Source of the DNA: Oscillospiraceae bacterium
GTDB taxonomy: Bacteria; Bacillota; Clostridia; Oscillospirales; Oscillospiraceae
Assembly: GCA_031264545.1 (NCBI GenBank)
Contig: JAISDV010000171.1
Location: forward strand, 1 to 15,060
DNA length: 15,060 bases
Direction of reading: 5' to 3'
Made by a program: the position numbers and the translations under genes. Numbering within the stretch: position 1 is the stretch's first letter; each line of letters starts with the position of its first letter. Positions 4,136-13,003 of this stretch are shown here, in pieces. Below the pieces are notes generated by a model that saw only the letters and a program-made list of their open reading frames with translations, made no database searches and was not told where the DNA came from.

Positions 4136-6958
4136 ATGCGCGGCAATTTATTCATTAAAGGCGCGAGAGAAAACAACCTCAAAAATATCGACCTCGAAAT
4201 CCCCCGCGACAGCCTGGTGGTATTTACGGGGCTGTCCGGCAGCGGCAAGTCGTCTCTTGCCTTCGATACCATCTATGCCGAGGGGCAGCGCCGCTATGTC
4301 GAGTCGCTTTCGAGCTATGCGCGCCAGTTTCTCGGCCAGATGGAAAAGCCGGATGTGGACTACATCGAGGGACTTTCTCCGGCCATCTCCATAGATCAGA
4401 AGACGACCTCCAAAAACCCGCGCTCGACGGTCGGCACGGTCACGGAGATCTATGATTACCTGCGCCTTTTGTGGGCGCGTATCGGCGTGCCCCACTGCCC
4501 CAAGTGCGGCAAGGAGATCAGGCAACAGACGATCGACCAGATCATCGATCAGATCCTGCTTTTGCCGGAGGGCACGCGGATCCAGATACTCGCGCCCGTC
4601 GTCCGCGCCCGCAAGGGCGAATACCAGAAGGTGTTCGAGGATGCGCGCAAAAGCGGCTATGTCCGCGTCAGGGTCGACGGCAGTATCTACGACCTCAGCG
4701 AGCCGATAGGCCTTGAGAAAAACAAAAAGCATACGATTGAAATTGTGGTGGACAGGCTCTCGGTCAGACCTGACGCCGCCCGGCGCCTGACGGATTCCGT
4801 CGAAACCGCGGCGGCGCTGGCCGGCGGGATCATCACGATCGATATTCCGGACGCGGGCAGGGAGCTGCTCTTTTCGCAGAACTATGCCTGCGAGGACTGC
4901 GGCGTTTCCATCGAGGAGCTGACCCCGCGCATGTTCTCGTTCAACAACCCCTACGGCGCCTGCCCGACCTGCGGCGGCCTGGGCGTCCAGCTGCTCGCCA
5001 AGCCGGATATGATTATCCCGAACTCCGCGCTCTCGATCATGGATGGCGGCATTTCCGCCAGCGGCTGGGGCAACGTCCGGAATGACGGTATTTCGCGCAT
5101 GTATTTCGAAGCGCTGGCAAAAAAGTACAAATTCTCGCTCAGCGAGCCGATCAGGCAGCTCTCGCCGGCGGTCATAGACGTAATCCTCTACGGCACGAAG
5201 GGCGAGAAGCTGACGCTCTATTACGACCAGCCGCGCGGCAAGGGCACGCTCAGCCAGCCCTTCGAGGGTATCGCCAATAATATCGAGCGGCGCTATCACG
5301 AGACGCAGAGCCCGGCGATGCGCAGCGAGCTGATGCAGTGCATGGGCGAATTCGACTGCCCGGACTGCCACGGCCTGCGCCTGAAGCCCGAGGTGCTTGC
5401 CGTCACGGTCGGCGGGATACGTATTACCGATTTCACTGCGCTGTCCGTCACGGACGCAATCAAATTCACGGACACGCTCGAGTTGTCGTCGCGCGACGCG
5501 ATGATTGCCGACAGGATACTCAAGGAGATACGTCAGCGCCTCGGCTTTCTGCGGAGCGTCGGCCTTCAGTATCTCACGCTGTCGCGGCCGTCCGGCAGTC
5601 TTTCCGGCGGCGAGAGCCAGCGTATCCGGCTTGCGACCCAGATCGGCTCTTCACTGATGGGGGTGCTCTACATTCTGGACGAGCCGAGTATCGGACTGCA
5701 CCAGAAGGACAACGAAAAACTCATCAAAACGCTCAAGGACCTGCGCGATCTCGGCAACACGCTCATTGTCGTCGAGCATGACGAAGATACCATGCGCGCG
5801 GCCGACTGTATCGTAGACATCGGTCCCGGTGCGGGCGTCCACGGCGGCGAAGTGGTCTGCGTGGGTTCGATGGCCGATATCTGCGCCTGCGAGGACTCGA
5901 TCACCGGCCAGTATCTGAGCGGAAAAAAGAAGATCCCCATACCGCGGGAACGCCGGAGGGGCAGCGGCCGCAGCCTCATTATCCGCGGTGCGCGGGAGAA
6001 TAACCTCAAGAACATCGACGTCGGGATTCCGCTGGGCGTGCTGACCTGCGTCACCGGCGTTTCCGGCAGCGGGAAATCCTCGCTCATTAACGAGGTGCTT
6101 TACAAGCATCTCGCCGCGGAATTAAACCGCGCAAAGACCAGGGCCGGAAAGCACGACCGCATAGAAGGGCTTGAATTTCTCGACAAGGTCATCAATATCG
6201 ACCAGAGCCCGATCGGCAGAACGCCGCGCTCAAACCCGGCGACCTATACCGGCGTTTTCAGCGACATCCGCGCGCTTTTCGCCTCCACACAGGACGCGAA
6301 GCTGCGCGGCTACAGCGCGGGGCGCTTTTCTTTCAACGTCCGCGGCGGCCGCTGCGAGGCCTGCGCGGGCGACGGCCTGCTCAAGATTGAAATGCACTTT
6401 CTCCCGGACATTTATGTCCCCTGCGAGGTCTGCAAGGGCAAGCGCTATAACCGGGAAACGCTGGAGGTGCGCTACAAAGGCAAAAACATCTCCGAGGTGC
6501 TCGACATGACCGTGGAGGAGAGCGTGAGCTTCTTTGAGAACCTGCCCAAAATCAGGGAACAGCTTCAAACGCTCTGCGAGGTCGGGCTGGGCTATATCCG
6601 GCTCGGACAGTCCTCGACCACGCTTTCGGGCGGCGAGGCGCAGCGCGTCAAGCTCGCCACGGAGCTGTGCAAAAGAAGTACCGGCTCGACCGTGTATATT
6701 CTGGACGAGCCGACGACCGGCCTGCACGTCGCGGACGTGCACAAGCTCATCGAGGTGCTCGGAAGGCTCGTTGAGGCGGGCAATACCGTCATCGTTATCG
6801 AGCACAACCTGGATGTGATCAAGACCGCGGACCACATCATCGACCTCGGGCCGGAGGGCGGAGACCTGGGCGGAGAGGTGATCTTCACCGGAACGCCGGA
6901 GGCTTGCGCGGCCTGCGAAGCCAGCTACACGGGCCAGTTCCTGAAGCTGCGCAGTTAG
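4136..6958 (+). CDS. uvrA: Excinuclease ABC subunit UvrA
   Basis: A 940-residue UvrA, the dimeric ATPase that finds bulky DNA lesions and loads UvrB in nucleotide excision repair. There are two ABC modules: Walker A GLSGSGKSS (32-40) and GVSGSGKSS (641-649), with signatures LSGGESQR and LSGGEAQR, each followed by YILDEP Walker B segments. Zinc modules are complete: C252/C255/C276/C279 and C740/C743/C763/C766. The frame is open upstream to an ATG at 4037 inside the leader repeat. The ATG at 4136 is chosen because AAAGGA lies 9 bp before it, the protein then begins with the usual GNLFIKGARENNLKNID, and the length is the family norm. No uvrB or uvrC is in the window. It is the first gene of the rightward repair run. 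Confidence 0.97.
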   Translation: MRGNLFIKGARENNLKNIDLEIPRDSLVVFTGLSGSGKSSLAFDTIYAEGQRRYVESLSSYARQFLGQMEKPDVDYIEGLSPAISIDQKTTSKNPRSTVGTVTEIYDYLRLLWARIGVPHCPKCGKEIRQQTIDQIIDQILLLPEGTRIQILAPVVRARKGEYQKVFEDARKSGYVRVRVDGSIYDLSEPIGLEKNKKHTIEIVVDRLSVRPDAARRLTDSVETAAALAGGIITIDIPDAGRELLFSQNYACEDCGVSIEELTPRMFSFNNPYGACPTCGGLGVQLLAKPDMIIPNSALSIMDGGISASGWGNVRNDGISRMYFEALAKKYKFSLSEPIRQLSPAVIDVILYGTKGEKLTLYYDQPRGKGTLSQPFEGIANNIERRYHETQSPAMRSELMQCMGEFDCPDCHGLRLKPEVLAVTVGGIRITDFTALSVTDAIKFTDTLELSSRDAMIADRILKEIRQRLGFLRSVGLQYLTLSRPSGSLSGGESQRIRLATQIGSSLMGVLYILDEPSIGLHQKDNEKLIKTLKDLRDLGNTLIVVEHDEDTMRAADCIVDIGPGAGVHGGEVVCVGSMADICACEDSITGQYLSGKKKIPIPRERRRGSGRSLIIRGARENNLKNIDVGIPLGVLTCVTGVSGSGKSSLINEVLYKHLAAELNRAKTRAGKHDRIEGLEFLDKVINIDQSPIGRTPRSNPATYTGVFSDIRALFASTQDAKLRGYSAGRFSFNVRGGRCEACAGDGLLKIEMHFLPDIYVPCEVCKGKRYNRETLEVRYKGKNISEVLDMTVEESVSFFENLPKIREQLQTLCEVGLGYIRLGQSSTTLSGGEAQRVKLATELCKRSTGSTVYILDEPTTGLHVADVHKLIEVLGRLVEAGNTVIVIEHNLDVIKTADHIIDLGPEGGDLGGEVIFTGTPEACAACEASYTGQFLKLRS

Positions 6959-7023
6959 CGGCTAAAAATCCGCGTCACAAAGCCGCCGCCTTTCCCGTAC
7001 TATGGGTCAGGAGGGGTGCGCTT

Positions 7024-7431
7024 ATGGAACTGATCGAAATAGCCGCCGCGTTCATGCTGTCGCTGTCGTTCATTCTTTTCCTGTGGATGCTGAAAGGGTT
7101 TCTGCTCAGGCCCGCAGCCCGCGGGAGCGGAAATCAGGTTACGGTCGTCGTCAGAACGGACGGCGAGGCGGAGGAAATCGACCGGGTGCTCGCCGGACTG
7201 TGCTGGCTTCGGGACGACGGGCTGCTCAAAGCCGACATCATCGTTGTCGGCGAAGGTATGGACGCCTTTACCGAGGCAAGTCTGGGCGCGCTTATGCGCA
7301 GGGAACCGGCAATTTCCGTTTGCGGGCCGGAAGCGCTTGCCGATTACATTTTACGGAGTACGGCGGATGGAACAGAAGGAAAACTTTATAGAGATACCGG
7401 GGACGGTTACGGCGATTCTGTTCCAAAATGA
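7024..7431 (+). CDS. Small single-pass membrane protein, unknown function
   Basis: A 135-residue protein starting at the ATG 7 bp after AGGAGGGG (7009-7016). Residues about 4-28 are a hydrophobic helix (IEIAAAFMLSLSFILFLWML) followed by a basic stretch, so it is probably anchored in the membrane with the rest in the cytoplasm. The soluble part (VTVVVRTDGEAEEIDRVLAG, then ADIIVVGEG) looks like a small alpha/beta unit resembling the first beta-alpha-beta of GT-A glycosyltransferases. That is a pattern impression only, and no catalytic DxD is present. Its last 65 bp overlap the start of recD2 in another frame, implying translational coupling. I do not recognise a named family. Confidence 0.75.
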   Translation: MELIEIAAAFMLSLSFILFLWMLKGFLLRPAARGSGNQVTVVVRTDGEAEEIDRVLAGLCWLRDDGLLKADIIVVGEGMDAFTEASLGALMRREPAISVCGPEALADYILRSTADGTEGKLYRDTGDGYGDSVPK

Positions 7432-9598
7432 GGAAAACGGCTATACCGTCATCAAGATGGAGACGCAGGACGGCGGAGCGCTGGTCGTTGTCGGCTGCCT
7501 GCCCTATGTCTGCCCCGGCGAGCAGCTTGTCGTCACCGGCGCGTTCGTTAAGCACACCGTCCACGGCGAGCAGTTCAAGGCCGAATGGGCCGAACGCACC
7601 ATGCCGGAGGGGGCCAAGGCAATTTTCGATTTTCTCGCCTCGGGCGTGCTGAAAGGGGTCGGACCCGCGACGGCGACGCTCATTGTCTCCGAATTCGGGG
7701 CGGATGCGCTGAAGGTGCTCGAAAACGAACCGGAGAAGCTTACGCATATCCGCGGGATCAGCCGGCGGAAAGCGCAGGAGCTTTCGGAGGCGTACCGCAG
7801 GCAGGCCGGGATCCGGCGGCTGCTGGATTTTCTCAGCGGCTACGGCATCAGACCGCCGGTCGCGGTCAGGCTTTACCGCAGCTTTGGTGAACGGGCGCGC
7901 GCGCTGGTCGAGGAAAACCCGTATATCATCGCGGGGGAACGCATCGGCGCGAGCTTTGCCGAGGCGGACGCTTTCGCGCTCAGTCTGGGCTTCGAGGGCG
8001 ACTGCGCCGAGCGCGTAGCCGCCGCCGCGCTTTATGAGCTTTGGCACAACTCCCGAAACGGGCACAGCTTTATTCCCGCCGACAAGCTCGTTTCCGCGAC
8101 GGCGCAGCTGATCGAGGTCGGCGCGGAGGCCGTTGAGGAAGCGCTGGTGGTGCTCGCCGACAGCGGCGAAATCGTGCGTGTGGTGATCGCGGAACGGGAA
8201 GCCTGCTATCTGGCTTCTTTTTATGAGGCGGAGCTTTATACGGCCTTGAGGATTCGGGAAATGGCTTTGGCAGGGCCCGAGCCCCGGGAGGATATCGAGC
8301 CGCTGATCGAAGGGATCAAGCGTGAGCAGGCGGTGGAATATGCCGCGCTCCAGCGGCATGCGCTGAGGATCGCGGATGCCAGCCGCATCATGGTGCTGAC
8401 GGGCGGCCCCGGTACGGGAAAGACGACGACCGTCCGCGCGATCGTCTCGCTTTTTGACAAGCTTGGACTGAGGACCCTGCTCACCGCGCCGACCGGACGC
8501 GCGGCAAAGCGTATGAGCGAGCTGGCGGGCAGGGAGGCCTCGACCGTGCACAGGCTGCTGGAGGCGGGCTTTTCGCCGGAGGGCGACACGCTCGTGTTCA
8601 AAAGAAACGCGCGCGACCCGCTCACCTGCGATGCGGTCATCCTTGACGAGTGCTCGATGGTGGATATTTTTCTCATGGCCGCGCTGCTCCGCGCCATGCC
8701 GCCGAAATGCAGGCTGGTCATGGTGGGGGACGCCGACCAGCTGCCGAGCGTCGGGCCGGGGAACGTCTTTCTGGACATTATCCGCAGCGGTCTCGTCGAG
8801 ACGGTGCGGCTGACGGAGATTTTCCGCCAGGGCGCGGAGAGCCGGATCGTCGCGGGCGCGCATATGATCAACAGAGGCGACTACCCCGATCTGAGAACGA
8901 ACGCGGCCGGCGGCGACTTTTTTTTCCTGCGCAGGCCGGAGGCCTCCGCGTGCGCCGCAACGGTGATCGAGCTCTGCACCCGCAGGCTGCCGGAAAAAAT
9001 GGGTATCCCGGCGGCGGACATCCAGGTACTCAGCCCCACGCGACGCGGCGAAACCGGAACGCGGCGCCTGAACGCGCGGCTTCAAAACGCCTTAAACCCG
9101 GCGTCGCCGGGAAAAAAAGAGAAAAAATACGGTGAAATTGTCTTCCGCGAGGGAGACAGGGTGATGCAGATCCGAAATAATTATGATATAATATGGACAA
9201 GTATCGGCGAGCGCCCCGGGCACGGCACGGGTATCTTCAACGGCGACATCGGCGCGGTCACGGCGATCGACACTGAGAACGAATCGATGACCGTCCTCTT
9301 TGACGACCGGCTCGCGGCCTACGGCTTCGACATGCTGCCCGAGCTGGAGCACGCCTTTGCCATGACCGTCCACAAATCCCAGGGCAGCGAATTCCGGGCT
9401 GTTATTTTCGCGGCGCTGGAGGGCCCTCCGCAGCTGATGTGCCGGAGCGTTCTGTATACGGCGGTGACGCGGGCGAAGGAGCTGCTCATTCTCGTCGGCG
9501 GCGATACGGCGGTTTTGAATATGATCGATAACCACAGAGTGACAAGAAGATACAGCGGGCTTCGCGCCAGACTTGCGGATCAGCCTCCGGCGTTTTGA
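7367..9598 (+). CDS. recD2: RecD2-type SF1B DNA helicase
   Basis: A 743-residue ATP-dependent 5'-to-3' DNA helicase of the RecD2 family, acting in DNA repair and recombination without RecBC. The N-terminal OB-like domain (IPGTVTAILFQNEENGYTVI) and helix-hairpin-helix region (LASGVLKGVGPATA; HIRGISRRKA) precede the motor. Motor motifs are Walker A GGPGTGKTT (346-354), APTGRAAKRM, Walker B DECS (427-430), GDADQLPSVGPGN and the C-terminal VHKSQGSEF and LYTAVTRAKELL. The frame is open upstream to 7244, but the ATG at 7367 gives the normal family start and length and has GGAG 8 bp ahead. It overlaps the upstream membrane-protein gene and is followed 15 bp later by comFC, so it sits inside an operon. 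Confidence 0.95.
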   Translation: MEQKENFIEIPGTVTAILFQNEENGYTVIKMETQDGGALVVVGCLPYVCPGEQLVVTGAFVKHTVHGEQFKAEWAERTMPEGAKAIFDFLASGVLKGVGPATATLIVSEFGADALKVLENEPEKLTHIRGISRRKAQELSEAYRRQAGIRRLLDFLSGYGIRPPVAVRLYRSFGERARALVEENPYIIAGERIGASFAEADAFALSLGFEGDCAERVAAAALYELWHNSRNGHSFIPADKLVSATAQLIEVGAEAVEEALVVLADSGEIVRVVIAEREACYLASFYEAELYTALRIREMALAGPEPREDIEPLIEGIKREQAVEYAALQRHALRIADASRIMVLTGGPGTGKTTTVRAIVSLFDKLGLRTLLTAPTGRAAKRMSELAGREASTVHRLLEAGFSPEGDTLVFKRNARDPLTCDAVILDECSMVDIFLMAALLRAMPPKCRLVMVGDADQLPSVGPGNVFLDIIRSGLVETVRLTEIFRQGAESRIVAGAHMINRGDYPDLRTNAAGGDFFFLRRPEASACAATVIELCTRRLPEKMGIPAADIQVLSPTRRGETGTRRLNARLQNALNPASPGKKEKKYGEIVFREGDRVMQIRNNYDIIWTSIGERPGHGTGIFNGDIGAVTAIDTENESMTVLFDDRLAAYGFDMLPELEHAFAMTVHKSQGSEFRAVIFAALEGPPQLMCRSVLYTAVTRAKELLILVGGDTAVLNMIDNHRVTRRYSGLRARLADQPPAF

Positions 9599-9613
9599 AA
9601 GGACGGTTAAACC

Positions 9614-10267
9614 ATGGGTATTCTTGCGGGACTTCTGGATCTTTTATATCCGCCGCGCTGCGCTTTTTGCAGGCGAGTCCTCAAAGCGGGAGAGAGCGGG
9701 ATGTGTGCGGCCTGCGCCGCGGCGCTTGCCCGTCCGAAGGGCGGCGGCGCGCAGACCGGCGACTTTTTTTCCGTCTGCGTATCTCCGCTCTATTATGAGG
9801 ATACGGCGCGAAATGCCATCCTGCGTTTCAAGTTCAGCGACGCGACGGGTTACGCCGCCGTATTCGGCGGGCTGATTGCCGACTGCATTTCGGCAAATCT
9901 CGCAGGGCGTTACGATTTGATCACCTGGGTTCCGCTCAGCGGAAAGCGTCTTAAAAAACGCGGCTACGACCAGGCGATGCTGCTGGCCATGGCGGCCGCG
10001 CTCAAGCTCGACGACGTTGCGGTGGAGCTGCTCCGGAAGCATAAGGACGTTCCCGCACAGTCGGGCGCCGGCTCGGCGGAAAAGCGCCGGGCGAACATCA
10101 GCGGAGTCTATGCCGCCGCGGACGAGGAGCTGGTCCGCGGAAAGCGCGTCCTGCTGATCGACGACATCATCACAACGGGGGCGACGCTTTCGGAATGCGC
10201 GAAAACCCTGAAAAGCGCCGGGGCGGCGGAAGTTCTTTGCTGCGCGCTCGCCAGGCTCCGGGAATAA
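9614..10267 (+). CDS. comFC: ComF family protein (ComFC), phosphoribosyltransferase-like
   Basis: A 217-residue ComFC-type protein, linked in other Firmicutes to handling incoming single-stranded DNA during transformation. The N-terminal zinc ribbon has two CxxC pairs (C16/C19 and C31/C34). A type I phosphoribosyltransferase domain follows, with the family motif KKRGYDQA and the PRPP loop VLLIDDIITTGAT (179-191). It begins 15 bp after recD2, with AAAGGA about 11 bp before the ATG. No comFA or DNA-uptake genes are in the window, so natural competence is not shown, and ComFC is common in species not known to transform. Confidence 0.93.
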   Translation: MGILAGLLDLLYPPRCAFCRRVLKAGESGMCAACAAALARPKGGGAQTGDFFSVCVSPLYYEDTARNAILRFKFSDATGYAAVFGGLIADCISANLAGRYDLITWVPLSGKRLKKRGYDQAMLLAMAAALKLDDVAVELLRKHKDVPAQSGAGSAEKRRANISGVYAAADEELVRGKRVLLIDDIITTGATLSECAKTLKSAGAAEVLCCALARLRE

Positions 10268-10367
10268 AACGCCGCGGCTTTGCCTATGATGCCTATAAAA
10301 GGTTTCCTCAGAGACAGTCGCTCCGGAGACCTTCGTTTACACGCTCTGCGAAAGGATAGGACAAGAC

Positions 10368-11396
10368 ATGGTCTTTTTTGAACGCGATATCGCCATTGAC
10401 CTCGGAACCTCAAGCCTCATCGTCTATGTCAGCGGAAAGGGGATAACGCTTCGTGAGCCGACGATCGTCGCGGTGGACAAGCATTCAGGACGTCTCCTTA
10501 AGGTCGGGGAAGACGCGCAGAAAATGCTCGGCAGGACCCCAGCGAACATCGTCGCCATCCATCCCATCATCAACGGCGTCGTTTCCGATTACGATATGAC
10601 CGTCAGGATGCTCAAGGAATTGATTCAGCGCATCACCTCCTTCAGTCTGTTCAAGCCTCGTCTCGTTATCTGCGTGCCGGGGAGCATAACGGGCGTTGAG
10701 GAGCGCGCGACGATCGACGCGGGCATCGAAGCGGGTGCGCGCAAGGTCTATCTGCTGGAGTCCTCCGTCGCCTCGGCGCTGGGCGCGGGCGCGGACATTT
10801 CCAGGCCCGACGGCTATATGGTGCTCGATATCGGCGGCGGCACGACGGAGGTCGGCGTCGTCTCCCTCGGCGGCGTGGTGGAAAGCGAATCGATCAAAAC
10901 GGCGGGCAATGCCTTTGACGAGGCCCTGGTCAAATACATACGCCGCAAGCATAACCTCCTGATCGGCCTGAAAACGGCTGAGGAGCTGAAGATCCGGATA
11001 GGCAGCGCCTGCCCCGTTTCCGGGCCCGAGGGCGAGGAGGTCAAGGGACGCTGCCTGATGACCGGGCTTCCGCGCTCGGTGACAGTGGATACGAACGACA
11101 TTGCCGAGGCGCTCACGGAGCCGCTTACCGTGATACTCGACGCGGTCCAGATGGTGCTCGAGCGTACGCCGCCGGAGCTGGTGGCTGATATTTCGCGCAA
11201 TGGCATTATCATCTGCGGCGGCGGCTGCCTGATCCCGGGCTTGGACAAGATCATTTCCGCCAAAACGGGTATCTCCGTCAATCCCGTGGACGATCCCGTT
11301 ACCTGCACGGCCTACGGCGCGGGCAAAAGGCTCGGCAGCCTCTCGGACATGGAGGAGGGCATGATCAATCTCGCCAGGAAGCGCCTGATGAAGTAA
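10368..11396 (+). CDS. mreB: Rod shape-determining protein MreB
   Basis: A 342-residue bacterial actin that forms membrane-bound filaments guiding lateral cell-wall synthesis. Nucleotide-binding elements are phosphate-1 IDLGTSS (10-16), phosphate-2 DIGGGTTEVG (from 154) and the adenosine motif ICGGGCLIPGLD (GGG at 284-286), preceded by the MreB-typical LERTPPELVADI. Phosphate-1 reads GTSS where MreB more often has GTAN, so it may be an Mbl/MreBH-like paralogue. The family call itself is firm. It starts about 100 bp after comFC with AAAGGA 11 bp before the ATG. No mreC, mreD or rodA follows. A strong terminator ends the transcript. Confidence 0.95.
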   Translation: MVFFERDIAIDLGTSSLIVYVSGKGITLREPTIVAVDKHSGRLLKVGEDAQKMLGRTPANIVAIHPIINGVVSDYDMTVRMLKELIQRITSFSLFKPRLVICVPGSITGVEERATIDAGIEAGARKVYLLESSVASALGAGADISRPDGYMVLDIGGGTTEVGVVSLGGVVESESIKTAGNAFDEALVKYIRRKHNLLIGLKTAEELKIRIGSACPVSGPEGEEVKGRCLMTGLPRSVTVDTNDIAEALTEPLTVILDAVQMVLERTPPELVADISRNGIIICGGGCLIPGLDKIISAKTGISVNPVDDPVTCTAYGAGKRLGSLSDMEEGMINLARKRLMK

Positions 11397-11417
11397 GAAC
11401 CAGTATACACAATATGG

Positions 11418-11459
11418 AACGGACCCGCACCCGGAAAATTTTCGGGTGCGGGCCGTTTT
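11418..11459 (+). terminator. Strong intrinsic terminator after mreB
   Basis: CCCGCACCCG (11424-11433) pairs perfectly with CGGGTGCGGG (11443-11452). The stem is extended by AACGG/CCGTT beyond one bulged A, and the 3' side runs into TTTT. It starts 22 bp after the mreB stop codon. Read leftwards there is no T-run, so it acts mainly on the rightward operon. Confidence 0.88.
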
Positions 11460-11522
11460 ATCAGACCGGAATATACGGGATGACCGTACTGCGGTGCGCG
11501 GTGCCTGCGGTTTACCGGCCGG

Positions 11523-11834
11523 TCACGCGTCACACGCTTCGATCTTGAATATGACCGGGCGGACGCCGTCGGTACAGCACAATATCTGCAAACCCTCCTG
11601 CCTGTTCCATGGCGTCATGGATGCCCCGGCGGACAGGGCGCTTACGCCTCTGTAAATATCGATCCAGGCCCAGGGGCAAAAGCCCGGCGGCATCTCGGCC
11701 GAGCCGCGGTAAATAAACGTATCGCCCGTGTTCAAAAGCGGGCACGGCCCTACCGACCGGCCTTCCGTTAAATAGGCGTCCGCAAGCTCAGGATAAAACG
11801 CGCGCTCGAGTACGGTGATTTTAACGCTTTTCAT
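11523..11834 (-). CDS. TIGR04076 family protein
   Basis: A 103-residue cytoplasmic protein of the small cysteine-containing TIGR04076 family found mainly in anaerobes; its function is unknown. Hallmarks are the N-terminal VKITVLERAFYPELADAY, GPCPLLNTGD (C31), GFCPWAWIDIYR (C53) and the C-terminal LQILCCTDGVRPVIFKIE (C86/C87). Conserved cysteines suggest redox or metal binding, but that is inference. GGAGGA (11842-11847) lies 7 bp before the ATG. It sits 47 bp downstream of the hydrolase gene on the same strand, so the two are probably one transcript. Confidence 0.85.
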   Translation of the reverse strand: MKSVKITVLERAFYPELADAYLTEGRSVGPCPLLNTGDTFIYRGSAEMPPGFCPWAWIDIYRGVSALSAGASMTPWNRQEGLQILCCTDGVRPVIFKIEACDA

Positions 11835-11881
11835 AGGCGTATCCTCCGAGACCCTTGTTTCATGCAGCCCGCCGCGGCCGC

Positions 11882-12826
11882 TCAGCTGTCCCGCCGCCCA
11901 CGTTTGGACTGAAGCCAGGTGACTACGTCGGCATAGACCTCGTCCCTGTTCAGCTCGTTGAGCAGCTCGTGGCGCGCGCCGTGATAGAGCTTGAGCGTCA
12001 CGTCCGCCAGCCCGGCCTTCAGAAAGCCGTTGTAGGCGCGCAGGACGCCCTTGCCGTATTCGCCGACGGGGTCGTCGTCTCCGGAAATGAAATAAATGGG
12101 GAGCTCCTTGTTCATCCGGCCGAGATTCTTTGGGCTGGATATGTATTTGATGCCCGTCAGCATGTCGCGGAAAAGCCCGGCGGAGGCGGCAAAGCCGCAG
12201 TCCGGGTCTTCGATATAGCTGTCGACGACCGCCGTGTCGCGCGTCAGCCAGTCAAATTCCGTGCGGTTCGGCTTGCAGCGGCTGTTATAGCCCCGGAAGG
12301 ACAGGCCGTTTATAAGCGGACTCTTGTGCGAAGCGCCGTGCTTTTTTATCACGGAATTCGCCGCGGCTAGGCCGGTTTTCAAAAGCAGCTTGCTCTGCTG
12401 GCCTGTTCCGCAGAGAATCACGCCGTCCGGGCCGTCATGATAACGAATGATATAGGTACGCGCCAGAAAGCTGCCCATGGAATGTCCGAAAAGGAAGACC
12501 GGGAGACTGAAATATTGCTCCCGCAGCCGTTCGTAGAGCTTGCGCATATCGCCGACAACCAGCTCCCAGCCGCCGTGTTCACCGAAAAAGCCTTGTTTTT
12601 CCGGGTCTGAAACGCTCTTTCCGTGGCCGAGATGATCCCCACCGGCGACGACAAAGCCGTGTGAGGCCAGGAATCGGGCAAATTCGTCATATCTGCTGAT
12701 GTGCTCCGAAACCCCGTGACTGATCTGGACGATGCCGGTCGGAGCCGTGTCGGGCAGCCATTCGCGAACATAGATCGTGCTTTTGCAATCGCAGGAGCTG
12801 AAGCTGAACTCATTAAGAATGGGCAT
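11882..12826 (-). CDS. Alpha/beta hydrolase, monoglyceride lipase-like
   Basis: A 314-residue serine hydrolase of the lysophospholipase/monoacylglycerol lipase (Hydrolase_4) type. The oxyanion region VQISHGVSEHISRYDEFA is near residue 33. The nucleophile elbow is GHSMGS with S116, the acid is in GDDDPVG (D252 likely) and the catalytic histidine is H286 in YHGARHE. There is no signal peptide, so it is cytoplasmic. The frame opens further upstream to 12865, but the ATG at 12826 is preferred: GGAGGA (12835-12840) lies 8 bp before it and the protein then starts as homologues do. The substrate is likely a glycerol or phospholipid ester, not provable here. It is divergent from the ECF sigma gene. 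A TATAAT (12871-12876) lies upstream without a good -35, next to a TTAAC-N4-GTTAA palindrome (12878-12891). Confidence 0.9.
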   Translation of the reverse strand: MPILNEFSFSSCDCKSTIYVREWLPDTAPTGIVQISHGVSEHISRYDEFARFLASHGFVVAGGDHLGHGKSVSDPEKQGFFGEHGGWELVVGDMRKLYERLREQYFSLPVFLFGHSMGSFLARTYIIRYHDGPDGVILCGTGQQSKLLLKTGLAAANSVIKKHGASHKSPLINGLSFRGYNSRCKPNRTEFDWLTRDTAVVDSYIEDPDCGFAASAGLFRDMLTGIKYISSPKNLGRMNKELPIYFISGDDDPVGEYGKGVLRAYNGFLKAGLADVTLKLYHGARHELLNELNRDEVYADVVTWLQSKRGRRDS

Positions 12827-13003
12827 CGGAACAATCCTCCCCTGCCAGCGAAAAACTGACATCAATTGTAATTATATTTAACTATTGTTAATTATTTTAT
12901 CGTGCACAGCGGTATAAGTCAAGCCGGAAACGCCCTTTTTGTCAGGAATAGCGGCTAAAGTGAAGGATTTACAGGGTCAAAAATACTTTGAATAAAAAAA
13001 TTT

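Noticed and set aside
7292..9085. Very long minus-strand open frame opposite recD2
   Set aside because: A GC-rich shadow of recD2, whose motifs are fully conserved on the plus strand. The same applies to the long antisense frames over uvrA, rtcB and the DUF2828 gene.
9187..9192. TATAAT inside recD2
   Set aside because: No matching -35 at 16-18 bp; the AT-rich patch encodes the conserved RNNYDIIW segment of the helicase.
11514..11523. ACCGGCCGGT palindrome after the TIGR04076 stop codon as a leftward terminator
   Set aside because: Perfect palindrome without loop or T-run; too short to support a terminator call.
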